A stretch of 64,000 nucleotides of DNA from Salipaludibacillus neizhouensis (GTDB lineage: Bacteria > Bacillota > Bacilli > Bacillales > Salisediminibacteriaceae), in contig NZ_KZ614146.1 in NCBI RefSeq assembly GCF_002886185.1, positions 3,299,556 through 3,363,555 on the forward strand, written 5' to 3'. The translations under genes and the position numbers were made by a program. A model generated the notes under the pieces. The model was not told the origin of the DNA and did not search any database. It was given only the letters and a program-made list of their open reading frames with translations. Below, piece by piece: positions 1 to 7,795 of this stretch. Each line of letters begins with the position of its first letter. Position 1 is the stretch's first letter.

Positions 1-229
1 CGTATCGCGCACGCCTTAAGCAACGTATTGGTTGATCTTTACCTATAACCTCAAGGTTAAATCCATTCTCTAGAAAGATCTGAGAAGGTCTTTTTCCTGT
101 TTTATATTCTTGAACAGCCTTTACTTTAAAATATGGTTGGTAAGAGATCGATCGATCCGACACACGTACAACATTCGGATTCTTCTCTAGTTCTTTCATT
201 TGAAACTCTGAATATATGTTTTTACTCAT
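1..229 (-). CDS. Partial HTH-domain protein of the kind found beside IS3-type transposases
   Basis: An open frame runs from an ATG at 229 off the left edge of the window. The 76 visible residues begin MSKNIYSEFQMKELEKNPNV and include the segments KAVQEYKTGKRPSQIFLENG and IGKDQPIRCLRRAR. From memory this resembles small HTH proteins encoded next to, or as the first ORF of, IS3-family insertion sequences in Bacillaceae; GKRPSQIFLENGF looks like an HTH-type helix pair. A GGAG-type ribosome binding site lies just upstream. The transposase itself, if present, is outside the window, so I cannot say whether the element is intact. Family assignment is inference from motif resemblance. Confidence 0.55.
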   Translation of the reverse strand, partial: MSKNIYSEFQMKELEKNPNVVRVSDRSISYQPYFKVKAVQEYKTGKRPSQIFLENGFNLEVIGKDQPIRCLRRARY

Positions 230-271
230 GTCCATTCTCCGTTCTAATGATTTATTTTATTATAAACGGGT

Positions 272-880
272 TTATCTTATAAAAACATAAAAACCCGAAT
301 AATGAGGCACTTTTTTTAAGTGTCCATTATTCGGGTTACAGTTCAGTTTTGCACCAGCTTTTCTGTTACCTTCCCATCCTTTTTTCCGCAATTCAATCGC
401 TATCAACGTATTAAGAAAACCATGACCTACTAATACTACCGATCCATATTTCTTTGCATAATCAATTAATTGCTGCGACCCATTTTCAGCTCTCAATTTA
501 GCACTTTTCAAAGATTCACACTCGTTAGAATATCCACACAACCAAAGTAATCTTAAAATGAGTGCCCAACTATTTGGCTTTAATTTTATATTAAAAATCT
601 TCATTGAACGCGCAGGCAACTCTGTTTCTCGAAACAATGAGTCAGAGATGGTTTTCACTTTTGAATTTAATAACATTGCCGATTCTACGGATCTATTTAA
701 TTCACTCGTAATAATAATATTTGCAGTTTTTGCTTTTACTAGGGTCTCATAAGGAAAAATGGATTCTTTAAACACTCCATGACAATCATACTTTTCAACC
801 CACTTCCTAAACTCGAAACAAGTTATTTTATCATTTTCAGATAGCTGAGATTTTCCATGTCTAATAAATGATATTTCCAC
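272..880 (-). CDS. Histidine phosphatase (phosphoglycerate-mutase-like) family protein
   Basis: The N-terminus carries the RHG phosphohistidine motif (SFIRHGKSQ) and the second half has VVLVGHGFLNTL, the second catalytic-histidine region, with SELNRSVESA between them. These are the hallmarks of the histidine phosphatase superfamily, which removes phosphate through a phosphohistidine intermediate; the substrate cannot be inferred. I prefer a GTG start at 880 because GAGGAG lies about 5 bases upstream and it places the RHG motif at the usual distance from the start; an open frame continues back to a TTG at 916. The 3' end is odd: a strong intrinsic terminator lies inside the last codons, so the C-terminal 20 or so residues may be a read-through tail after loss of the original stop. 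Confidence 0.75.
   Translation of the reverse strand: MEISFIRHGKSQLSENDKITCFEFRKWVEKYDCHGVFKESIFPYETLVKAKTANIIITSELNRSVESAMLLNSKVKTISDSLFRETELPARSMKIFNIKLKPNSWALILRLLWLCGYSNECESLKSAKLRAENGSQQLIDYAKKYGSVVLVGHGFLNTLIAIELRKKGWEGNRKAGAKLNCNPNNGHLKKVPHYSGFYVFIR
292..337 (-). terminator. Intrinsic terminator overlapping the 3' end of the histidine phosphatase gene
   Basis: AACCCGAATAATG (292-304) and CATTATTCGGGTT (325-337) form a perfect 13-bp stem. On the minus strand it is followed by a T-rich stretch. It sits upstream of the stop codon of the gene it would terminate, which is unusual. Confidence 0.8.
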
Positions 881-1002
881 GATACTCTCCTCGCACTTTG
901 CTTTAAACACTATCAATAATAAAAATTTCCAGATAAAAATCTTAGCTGTTCACTTTCAATTTCAAGATAAATTCTAGTATAAACATCCATACTTTTAAAA
1001 AA

Positions 1003-1719
1003 TCAATCTATGTTCTTTAAGAACAGCCTTACTGTGGTTATAAACTTTTCTGTTTCTGATTCTTTCAGGGTATGACCTGACTTTTCAAAAACCTCTGCCA
1101 TTCCATCATTTAATTTCTCTACATAAACGTTCAATTGCTCCTCTGACAGCAGGGATTCATCAAGCACTCCTCTCATTATTAAAGTTGGGCAGTTAATTCG
1201 ATGTAGCTCGTGTCGGAAATTAACATACTTTGAGTCTTCTTCTATTCCCTTTACTACATGTGGTTTCATAATCTCAGATCCTAATTTATCCCCCCAATAA
1301 CTTTCTAAATACTCCTTAGCCCATCCTTTTGGCATTTCTTTATGTTCTGCTGGGTACTCGGCAAGTATCAAACCTTTTAAACAATCTGCATTGTTAATTG
1401 CATAACTTAGTGCGTATGAAACTCCTCTCGAATATCCCATGAGGTAAAAGTTTTTTAAACAGAATTGTTTAACGAATGTTTCAATGTCTCTCACGTGGTG
1501 TTCTAAAGAATAACCATGATCGGGAGAATTGCTTTTCCCTCGACCTCGATGGGAAAATGTAATACATCTTCTTGGCAACAATGCTGACATTACTTCCATA
1601 TAGTCCTCAGCTGATTCAGATAATCCTGGACAAATTAAAAGTGGTATACTTTTATCATCCTGAGGATTACTGTCTATATAATGAAGTTCTACTTCTTCTT
1701 TTTTTATATAATTTTTCAC
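1003..1719 (-). CDS. Alpha/beta hydrolase
   Basis: The protein (about 238 aa) has the alpha/beta hydrolase layout: an oxyanion strand LLICPGLSES, an HRGRGKS segment, the nucleophile elbow GYSRG with Ser near residue 98, an acidic residue in RGVLDESLL and a C-terminal histidine in KSGHTLKES. It is probably a cytoplasmic serine hydrolase; the substrate is unknown. The GTG at 1719 is preceded at good spacing by GAGGAG, so I chose it over the GTG three codons upstream. It stands alone between genes on the same strand. Confidence 0.8.
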   Translation of the reverse strand: MKNYIKKEEVELHYIDSNPQDDKSIPLLICPGLSESAEDYMEVMSALLPRRCITFSHRGRGKSNSPDHGYSLEHHVRDIETFVKQFCLKNFYLMGYSRGVSYALSYAINNADCLKGLILAEYPAEHKEMPKGWAKEYLESYWGDKLGSEIMKPHVVKGIEEDSKYVNFRHELHRINCPTLIMRGVLDESLLSEEQLNVYVEKLNDGMAEVFEKSGHTLKESETEKFITTVRLFLKNID

Positions 1720-1842
1720 CCTAGGCACTCCTCAATACAAGACTGTTATTATGCATTCTCTATCCATTCATACGCTAGATTCTGCCGTCCTGATGAGCAT
1801 GGAATTAGATAAAGTTATATTTTTCAAAGGATTTCCTTTCTA

Positions 1843-2118
1843 TTATCTATCAGATAATTTTAATTTATCAATATATCTCTTTCCTTCTAATAATGAAAGC
1901 CCTAAAGTTTCTCTTGCCTTTTTTACTGCTTTTACATCTTTTCCTTCTTCTATTAATTCACGTAATTCTTCATCTACTGGGTTTTCTGACATAACCGTTT
2001 GATTCTTTAATTGATCTAACGAATATTTCAAACCTCTGATACGACCTTCTAATGTAAGTACCATAATTATTAAATAAATAACCATGAAAAAGGTTATCGT
2101 TATGAGAGTAGATTCCAT
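1843..2118 (-). CDS. Small membrane-anchored protein with a ribosomal L7/L12 C-terminal-like domain
   Basis: The 91-residue protein starts with a hydrophobic segment (ITFFMVIYLIIMVLTLEG) followed by a charged linker. The C-terminal part, VKAVKKARETLGLSLLEGKR, resembles the C-terminal domain of ribosomal protein L7/L12 (the GLGLKEAK motif), a domain that also occurs in small Bacillus proteins of unknown role. A good AGGAGG-type site precedes the ATG. Function unknown. Confidence 0.6.
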   Translation of the reverse strand: MESTLITITFFMVIYLIIMVLTLEGRIRGLKYSLDQLKNQTVMSENPVDEELRELIEEGKDVKAVKKARETLGLSLLEGKRYIDKLKLSDR

Positions 2119-2196
2119 TTAATTAACCTCCTGTATTTGATTTTCCTGCTTTAAAACTACCGCTCTGTAACTCTAGCAAAACTGAAAGCGTCGTGA

Positions 2197-2727
2197 TCAA
2201 ATCAACTTGTACATCTGAATGTCATCTACATATTCGTTTTCGTTTATCTTTATTTCGTTAACTTTACGACCTTCTTCCACAAATCCCATCCTTTTATACA
2301 TAGATATTGCCCTTTGATTAGTTGAGAATACTCCTAAACTGACTTTCTCTATTAAACGGTTCGTTTTAGCCCAATCTAATAGTTCTTTTACAAGCAACTT
2401 TCCAATCCCCATACCTCTGTAATCTTCACTGATCATCATCCCCAACGAGCCAACATGTGACAATCTTTTCCGATTTTGTACAAAGAATACGATCCAGCCA
2501 ACAATTTCACCATTCATTTCAGCTATAATGAGGGTTTCTCTTTCATTTTCTAATATCTTCTGAATCCATTCCCTTTGTTGATCCGGTGTTTTATTGAATT
2601 CTTCGGTTACTGTGATTAAATACTTCTCTTCAGAGACGACGTTTTTTTGTATTTCTAATACTGATTTCGCATCCTCTAATTGCCCTGTCCGAATTTTTAC
2701 TATGATATCCTCATTAATATCGAACAT
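2197..2727 (-). CDS. GNAT family N-acetyltransferase
   Basis: The 176-aa protein shows the GNAT fold signature: IAEMNGEIVGWIVF (strands 3-4) and the acetyl-CoA binding segment MISEDYRGMGIGKLLVKELL near residues 98-117, followed by VSLGVFSTNQRAISMYKRMG, the typical C-terminal region. It transfers an acetyl group from acetyl-CoA to an amine; the substrate is not predictable. A GGGGAG site lies about 9 bases upstream of the ATG. It is monocistronic by spacing. Confidence 0.85.
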   Translation of the reverse strand: MFDINEDIIVKIRTGQLEDAKSVLEIQKNVVSEEKYLITVTEEFNKTPDQQREWIQKILENERETLIIAEMNGEIVGWIVFFVQNRKRLSHVGSLGMMISEDYRGMGIGKLLVKELLDWAKTNRLIEKVSLGVFSTNQRAISMYKRMGFVEEGRKVNEIKINENEYVDDIQMYKLI

Positions 2728-3388
2728 ATTTAATAACTCCCCATCTACTTTTTCAACAATCTACATTTATTAATGATAACTCTCTTCAACTATTCTCCTA
2801 TTTATTTTAACATCATCTTCCATTAATTTGTAATTATTAGCACAAAAAAGAAACTGCTTTTAGACAAGTCAATTAATAGACAGAAACTAGTGCAAAATTA
2901 TCTTCAGAAAAACTGTATTGCAGTTTTTCTGAAACTTTTATATCTATTTTTTGAATATGTTGCTTTGTTATCATCGAAGGTTGTTTAGAAGAATTACCGT
3001 TTACTATCCGTAGATGATCCTCGAGCCTCCTCGAGCTAACTAACGCGCTGCGCGGGGTCTCGCTTGGATCATTCTTCCACAAGAGCCTCTCGGTTTCTTC
3101 CAAACAACTATTTATTTTCTTTGCTCCTTATTATAAGAAAATTATTATTTATTAACTTTCTAAAAGTAATAATCATTATCACTTATTAATGTTATTAAAT
3201 CCCATTAATGGAATTTATGTGATTAAATGATTATTAATAAAACTAATAATTATGTTACGATTTCATTAATTAAATGAAAGGAGGTCTTAAAATAGGGATC
3301 GTATAATCTCTTTAGTAAGCGATTACAGTTTCATTCATCTAGAATTACCAAGCCCATTGAATTAAAATTCAAAAAAGGACGTGAGTAG
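2728..3388. other. 660-bp intergenic region upstream of the pectate lyase gene
   Basis: An open minus-strand frame at 2873-3103 encodes a low-plausibility peptide without a ribosome binding site. It spans a GC-richer patch (about 3010-3110), so I do not call it a gene. The segment near 2950-2985 (TCATCGAAGGTTGTTT) recurs near 23790 and belongs to a dispersed repeat. From 3120 the DNA is very AT-rich. GAAAGGAGGT occurs at 3276-3285 with no start codon behind it, TATAAT is at 3302-3307, and a cre-like site follows. Confidence 0.5.
3314..3327 (+). promoter_or_regulatory. cre-like site (CcpA) in front of the pectate lyase gene
   Basis: AGTAAGCGATTACA matches the core TGTAANCGNTTNCA at every position but the first. 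It lies about 7 bases downstream of TATAAT (3302-3307), so it would overlap the start point of transcription if that is the -10 box. No convincing -35 hexamer is visible. Confidence 0.45.
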
Positions 3389-4390
3389 ATGATGAAAGTA
3401 AGATGGTTTAAAATGATTTTGTGTAGCTTAATGGTAACTTTTTTTGTAGGTTTGTCTTTACAAACCGCTCATGCTAATACGCCAGACTTTAATATGGAAG
3501 GTTTCGCAACTTACAATGGAGGCACGACTGGTGGAGCGAATGGTGATACGATAACTGTTCAAACAGGAGATGAATTACTCCAGGCATTATCTTCAAAAAA
3601 TTCAAATACACCATTGACTATTTATGTGGATGGTACGATTACTCCAAATAACACTTCCGATAGTAAAATTAACCTTAAAGATGTATCCGATGTTTCTATT
3701 CTAGGTGTTGGAACGAATGGGGAGTTTGATGGCATTGGGATTAAAATCTGGAGAGCCAATAATATAATTATACGCAACCTTACCATTCATGAAGTAAACA
3801 CTGGTGATAAAGACGCAATCAGTATTGAAGGGCCTTCAAGTAATATTTGGGTCGATCATAATGAGCTTTACGCCAGTCTAGATGTGCATAAAGATTATTA
3901 TGATGGTTTATTTGATATAAAGCGGGATGCCTTTAATATTACCTTCTCATGGAACTATGTTCATGATGGTTGGAAAGCAATGTTAATGGGGTCTTCTGAT
4001 AGTGATAGCGCTGATAAAAATATTACATTCCACCATAATCATTTTCAAAATTTAAATTCGCGTGTTCCTAGTTTCCGTTACGGTGAAGGACACCTTTACA
4101 ATAATTACTTTGAAAATATTGAAGGAACAGCTATTAATGCACGTATGGGAGCTGAACTTCTTGTTGAAAATAACCTTTTTGAGAATTCCAATAATCCGTT
4201 AGGCTACTGGTATAGTAGCACAACTGGATACTGGAACGTATCAAACAATTTGTATGTAAACAGTACCGGAAACCAACCAACGTCATCCACGACAAATTAT
4301 TCTGTACCCTATAGTTATAATCTTCATCCAGTTCAGGATGTAAAATCCATCGTTACACAATATGCAGGTGTAGGTGTATTACAACACTAA
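3389..4390 (+). CDS. pel: Secreted pectate lyase, polysaccharide lyase family 1
   Basis: The 333-aa product begins with a Sec signal peptide (charged MMKVRWFK, hydrophobic core [16 protein letters not shown], probable cleavage after AHA). The mature part has PL1 beta-helix motifs: [12 protein letters not shown], the Ca-binding segment [14 protein letters not shown] with a further aspartate in [20 protein letters not shown], and the catalytic-arginine region [19 protein letters not shown]. It cleaves polygalacturonate by beta-elimination outside the cell. The length is typical of compact Bacillus Pel enzymes and no extra binding module is present. It is monocistronic, with its own leader and a hairpin that begins inside the last codons. 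It should supply pectin fragments for the uptake cluster at 51-64 kb. Confidence 0.92.
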   Translation: MMKVRWFKMILCSLMVTFFVGLSLQTAHANTPDFNMEGFATYNGGTTGGANGDTITVQTGDELLQALSSKNSNTPLTIYVDGTITPNNTSDSKINLKDVSDVSILGVGTNGEFDGIGIKIWRANNIIIRNLTIHEVNTGDKDAISIEGPSSNIWVDHNELYASLDVHKDYYDGLFDIKRDAFNITFSWNYVHDGWKAMLMGSSDSDSADKNITFHHNHFQNLNSRVPSFRYGEGHLYNNYFENIEGTAINARMGAELLVENNLFENSNNPLGYWYSSTTGYWNVSNNLYVNSTGNQPTSSTTNYSVPYSYNLHPVQDVKSIVTQYAGVGVLQH

Positions 4391-4434
4391 ACTAGTAAGC
4401 CGCCCGTTCTGGCGGCTTACTAGTTTAGTGTTGT
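4381..4434 (+). terminator. 24-bp perfect hairpin spanning the pel stop codon
   Basis: Arms 4381-4404 and 4411-4434 are exactly complementary over 24 bp around a 6-base loop (CGTTCT). The left arm includes the last two sense codons and the TAA stop. The downstream sequence GTTTAGTTTTTATAAT is only moderately T-rich, so the structure may stabilise the mRNA 3' end as well as terminate. Confidence 0.8.
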
Positions 4435-4592
4435 GTTTAGTTTTTATAATATAGTAGCATTTAGATCCACAAAAGGTAAAGGAAGTTTTGTTATTTAGAG
4501 ATGCCTTTAAATAGCTTATCTATCACCTTCACTAATACTCAATAATTTTCATTTCTATCTCTCAAATATCTATTTGAGAATAAGCATTAGTT

Positions 4593-4835
4593 TTAACAAT
4601 TATTCACATGATTAGTGGGCGTTCTTTGTGTATTTCTCTTCTTTTTTTGTTTATTGAAATAATAGATTAAAGAAATAACAGGATAGATTAATCCTAAGAT
4701 AGAGAAATCCCTAAAGAATTGGTTTTGTATAACAAATGAAAATATAATAGTACTAATGAGAAAAAATATTAATAAAACAAACAAAGTATAATAGATTTTT
4801 TTGTATGAGATCAAATTATAATTAATACCCCCCAT
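4593..4835 (-). CDS. Small two-TM membrane protein, hypothetical
   Basis: The 80-residue reading frame encodes two hydrophobic helices (about residues 14-34 and 43-63) and a basic, lysine-rich C-terminus (KQKKKRN). I do not recognise a family. The ATG at 4835 lacks a clear Shine-Dalgarno sequence, so either the start or the gene itself is uncertain. It is convergent with pel. Confidence 0.4.
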   Translation of the reverse strand: MGGINYNLISYKKIYYTLFVLLIFFLISTIIFSFVIQNQFFRDFSILGLIYPVISLIYYFNKQKKKRNTQRTPTNHVNNC

Positions 4836-5030
4836 CGTGTTTACTGAAAATCACAGCAACAATGACGCTTTTATGTACAGATATATGCCTACTTTCTAAA
4901 AACAAAATTCAGAAACTCATTTCACTTCATGGCATAACAATTAAATTCACTTTTTTTATCCATAAAAGGTTATTAATTCAAGTATAATACATATTTAACA
5001 AACTAACTATTTAGATAAGAAGGTAACAAA

Positions 5031-5144
5031 ATAAACGTTCTATTCTTCTTCTTCATCCTATTAGTAGTTACAGCTTATTTAACGGATGTATATGCTTGTG
5101 TGGCCTTTATTCGTTTCTCGGCTATAATAATTTCCCAAGACTAA
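5031..5144 (+). other. Possible short membrane peptide reading frame beginning with ATA
   Basis: A 37-codon open frame starts at ATA (5031), 6 bases after AGAAGGTAAC, and encodes a strongly hydrophobic peptide (NVLFFFFILLVVTAYLTDVY and onward). TATAAT lies at 4983-4988. Either a non-standard start is used, the ATG has been mutated to ATA, or the frame is fortuitous. Confidence 0.2.
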
Positions 5145-5230
5145 ACTTAGCACTAAATTCATTCAACTGTTTGAGTAGTTTCGCTAATGAAATGGTACAA
5201 TTACTAATAAACGAAATGAAAGGTGATCAC

Positions 5231-5944
5231 ATGTTTTTAAAAAGGATTGAACTTCAGCATGAACGTATTCCATCTTTTAAAACGTATCCTTTCTCGATTC
5301 CATCTATAAAAGATCTTCGACAATTGGATTTAGAAAATAAAGTTACTTTTTTTGTTGGAGAAAATGGTTCTGGAAAATCCACGCTTTTAGAAGCTATTGC
5401 AGATAAATGCGAGTTTAATACAGCTGGCGGAGGGCGAAATAACTATTATGATGTGGAGTCTTCCGAATCAGCACTAGGAGAGTATATAAGGCTTTCCTGG
5501 CTCCCAAAGGTAACGAATGGATTCTTTCTCAGAGCAGAGTCTTTTTATCAGTTCGCTTCACATATTGATACAATAGGAGCTCATGATGCCTATGGTGGAC
5601 GATCTTTGCATGAACAGTCACATGGAGAATCCTTTTTTTCTCTCTTTTTAAATCGTTTCAAGGGAAAAGGAATCTATTTATTAGACGAGCCAGAGGTTGC
5701 TTTATCACCGCAACGACAGCTTTCATTTTTAAAAATCATTCATGATTTAGTCTCATGCGGTGACAGTCAATTTATTATCGCTACACATTCTCCAATTCTT
5801 TTAGGGTTTCCAAACGCCACAATTTTAAGTTTTGATAACGGCACAATTAAAGAGATTGATTATGAGGATACAGACCATTATCAAATAACAAAATACTTTT
5901 TACAAAATAGAGAAAGGTTTTTACAGGAAATTTTAAAGGATTAA
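5231..5944 (+). CDS. Stand-alone AAA/ABC-type ATPase
   Basis: The 237-aa protein has a Walker A motif (FVGENGSGKSTLLEAI), a signature-like region around HEQSHGESFFSLF, Walker B LLDEPEVALSP and a switch histidine in IIATHSPIL. This is the AAA_21-like fold of SMC/ABC-related ATPases that occur without membrane partners. The start was set at the ATG at 5231, with AAGGTGATCAC just before it; the open frame extends 45 codons upstream, but that part looks non-coding. Related ATPases occur alone or in defence and DNA-maintenance modules; no nuclease partner is encoded next to it. Specific function unknown. Confidence 0.75.
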   Translation: MFLKRIELQHERIPSFKTYPFSIPSIKDLRQLDLENKVTFFVGENGSGKSTLLEAIADKCEFNTAGGGRNNYYDVESSESALGEYIRLSWLPKVTNGFFLRAESFYQFASHIDTIGAHDAYGGRSLHEQSHGESFFSLFLNRFKGKGIYLLDEPEVALSPQRQLSFLKIIHDLVSCGDSQFIIATHSPILLGFPNATILSFDNGTIKEIDYEDTDHYQITKYFLQNRERFLQEILKD

Positions 5945-6100
5945 CAATGATTACGAATTGCTTCTGCCTCTCCACTAAACTTGTATTGCACACAACTCTC
6001 CCCAAAATAACAGTCTTTTATTAAATATCATGGTTTGCTATATTTGAGTAACAAATAACTCATAAGTGAGAGACATCACTTATTGAAAAGAGGAATATAG

Positions 6101-6736
6101 ATGAAAATAGATTTACCAAGGATGCCGAAAGATTTGCCTTCAAAGAATTTTCACGATATTTTTTACGAAGAGGATTTAGAATTGGAGATGTGTGAAATAA
6201 AGGAATCTACATTTGATAATGAAGTGTTAAATAAGGTTCGACTATCCAATTTGGTTATGAAAGGTTGTAAGTTTAACAATACTGATTTTAGTAATATCGA
6301 TATTACAGATGTCTCATTTGAAAACTGTGATTTCTCGAATGCGATTCTAAAAGGTTCTTCCATTCATAGAACGATGTTTAAAAACTGCAAATTACTAGGT
6401 GTTGATTTAACCGATTCCCGCTTTGGTAATGTTCAGTTTGATAATTCATTGTTGAACTTGGCTTCATTCGGAAATTCAAAATTTGAGAAAGTAAACTTTC
6501 AAGAAAATTCATTAGAATCAACGGATTTTTACGATTGTAGATTTAAAAAAGTTGAATTTATTCGTTGTAATATCAACAGTGCAAACTTTGAAAAAACTTC
6601 CCTCAAAGGGATAGATATCAGCACTTCAAATTTTGAAAAACTAATTATATCTTTAGCCGATTTAAAAGGCTGCAAAGTATCTACCTTCCAGGCCATTCAA
6701 TTTTCTTCTTTATTAGGTTTGGTCATTACGGATTAA
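6101..6736 (+). CDS. Pentapeptide-repeat protein
   Basis: From about residue 35 onward the 211-aa protein follows the A(D/N)LXX-type pentapeptide periodicity: CKFNNTDFSNIDITDVSFEN, CDFSNAILKGSSI, CKLLGVDLTDSRF and CRFKKVEFIRCNINSANFEK. Such proteins fold as right-handed quadrilateral beta helices; some protect gyrase and others are scaffolds of unknown role. Here function cannot be assigned. A GAGG-type site precedes the ATG. No signal peptide or membrane helix is present. Confidence 0.85.
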   Translation: MKIDLPRMPKDLPSKNFHDIFYEEDLELEMCEIKESTFDNEVLNKVRLSNLVMKGCKFNNTDFSNIDITDVSFENCDFSNAILKGSSIHRTMFKNCKLLGVDLTDSRFGNVQFDNSLLNLASFGNSKFEKVNFQENSLESTDFYDCRFKKVEFIRCNINSANFEKTSLKGIDISTSNFEKLIISLADLKGCKVSTFQAIQFSSLLGLVITD

Positions 6737-6794
6737 CGGTTATCAAGACATAAATTCTTATACTAGCAAAATTGAAAGAGGAAAGACATGGTTT

Positions 6795-6850
6795 TTTTCC
6801 CCGGGAGGCTAAAGCATGGCCCGGGGGAAGCTGCCGCTTAGGGCAAAACT
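6795..6850. repeat. Degenerate copy of dispersed repeat family B
   Basis: The GC-rich stretch CCCCGGGAGGCTAAAGCATG followed by GCCCGGGGGAAGCTGCCGCT resembles the inner hairpin of the repeat seen intact at 34769-34868 (GCATTGCCCGCGGAAAGCGT). Only the middle part is present. Confidence 0.4.
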
Positions 6851-6880
6851 AGACTAATATGATTGAGCTGGTAATCTTCT

Positions 6881-7102
6881 TTACCGCCCTATAATAACAG
6901 GATACTTACTAACTTTATAAAAACTTGTTATCAACATGTAGCCGAAAATGATTCCAGCTATTTGTGTAAAGCTATGACTTAGTAAAATTAAATTTAACTT
7001 GCCAGATGGAAGGGTTAATATAGGTGCATGAAAATAAAAAATCGGATAACAGCATAAATATAAAAAAGGAATACCAACAAACAACAACTTCTCCATATTC
7101 AC
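6881..7102 (-). CDS. Small hydrophobic membrane protein, hypothetical
   Basis: The 73-aa product has two hydrophobic segments (LLFVGIPFLYLCCYPIFYF and IAGIIFGYMLITSFY). The GTG start has GGAGG seven bases upstream, good support for translation. It follows the next gene by about 20 bases on the same strand, so the two are probably co-transcribed. The family is not recognised. Confidence 0.55.
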   Translation of the reverse strand: MNMEKLLFVGIPFLYLCCYPIFYFHAPILTLPSGKLNLILLSHSFTQIAGIIFGYMLITSFYKVSKYPVIIGR

Positions 7103-7121
7103 TTTCCATCCTCCACTTTGC

Positions 7122-7319
7122 CTAAATTGTTGAATAAATAGGTAAGCCTAATAGTAAACCAAGCGGAAAATACACTAAAGGAAAAAAGTACAGCGGTGTA
7201 AGTCCCGCAGAGGTTGAGACTTCTGCTTCAATATCTAGTATAAGTTCCCCAATATATATAAACAATCCAAGCAAAAAAATAGTGTAGACTAAATAAGCCA
7301 GTGATTTTTTAATAGACAA
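7122..7319 (-). CDS. Small hydrophobic membrane protein, hypothetical
   Basis: The 65-aa product has two predicted helices (LAYLVYTIFLLGLFIYIGEL and YFFPLVYFPLGLLLGLPIY). It starts at a TTG with GGGAGG seven bases upstream. It is the first gene of a likely two-gene operon with the membrane peptide at 6881-7102. No family is recognised. Confidence 0.55.
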   Translation of the reverse strand: MSIKKSLAYLVYTIFLLGLFIYIGELILDIEAEVSTSAGLTPLYFFPLVYFPLGLLLGLPIYSTI

Positions 7320-7393
7320 GTGAATACCTCCCGATAAAATAATTCAAAAAAGATTGCGCTAAGTTTTAAATTTATAAGTTATCTTGTTAAAAA

Positions 7394-7435
7394 AAAGACA
7401 CTAAAAAAGTAAAAATCGACTTTTTCAGTGTCTTT
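7394..7435 (-). terminator. Terminator of the yerA-yerB-yerC transcription unit
   Basis: Arms 7394-7410 and 7419-7435 pair over 17 bp with one mismatch around an 8-base loop. On the minus strand the stem is followed by a run of Ts. It lies 15 bases beyond the yerC stop. Confidence 0.85.
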
Positions 7436-7449
7436 CCTAATTTCCCATA

Positions 7450-7752
7450 TCATTCTTTTGAATCCTTGGCTACGCGAGCCAAAGCAAATTGGTAGCCGTC
7501 ATTTCCATAATTAATACATCGCTTCACACGTGAAATTGTAGCTGTACTTGCACCAGTATCTTTTTCAATACGTTGATAGGTGTCACCGTCCATTAACATA
7601 CGAGCTACTTCTAAACGTTGAGCTAATGATTGAATTTCGTTCATTGTACAAAGATCGTCAAAGAATGTATAGCATTCCTCTACATCTTTCAAGCTTAATA
7701 TTGATTTAAACAGCTGATCTAGCTCTTTCCCTCGTAATTTATCAATTTGCAT
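7450..7752 (-). CDS. yerC: YerC/YecD family TrpR-related protein
   Basis: The 100-aa protein matches the TrpR-like YerC family: CTMNEIQSLAQRLEVARMLM followed by the HTH segment GDTYQRIEKDTGASTATISR and a basic VKRCINYGNDGY tail. It is a putative DNA-binding regulator with unknown targets. It lies downstream of yerB in the same order as in B. subtilis and ends before a strong terminator. Confidence 0.9.
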   Translation of the reverse strand: MQIDKLRGKELDQLFKSILSLKDVEECYTFFDDLCTMNEIQSLAQRLEVARMLMDGDTYQRIEKDTGASTATISRVKRCINYGNDGYQFALARVAKDSKE

Positions 7753-7795
7753 GTAATGAATTCATCCTCTCGTATTCAAGGTAGTGATAACGGTA

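Noticed and set aside
2873-3103. 76-codon minus-strand frame beginning MEETERLLWKNDPSE
   Set aside because: No ribosome binding site; it crosses a GC-richer patch and a segment shared with 23790, so it looks like repeat-derived sequence rather than a gene.
3001-3110. Possible small structured RNA because of high GC (CTCGAGCCTCCTCGAG, GCGCTGCGCGGGG)
   Set aside because: Short palindromes are present, but no consistent fold or second copy was found to support an RNA gene.
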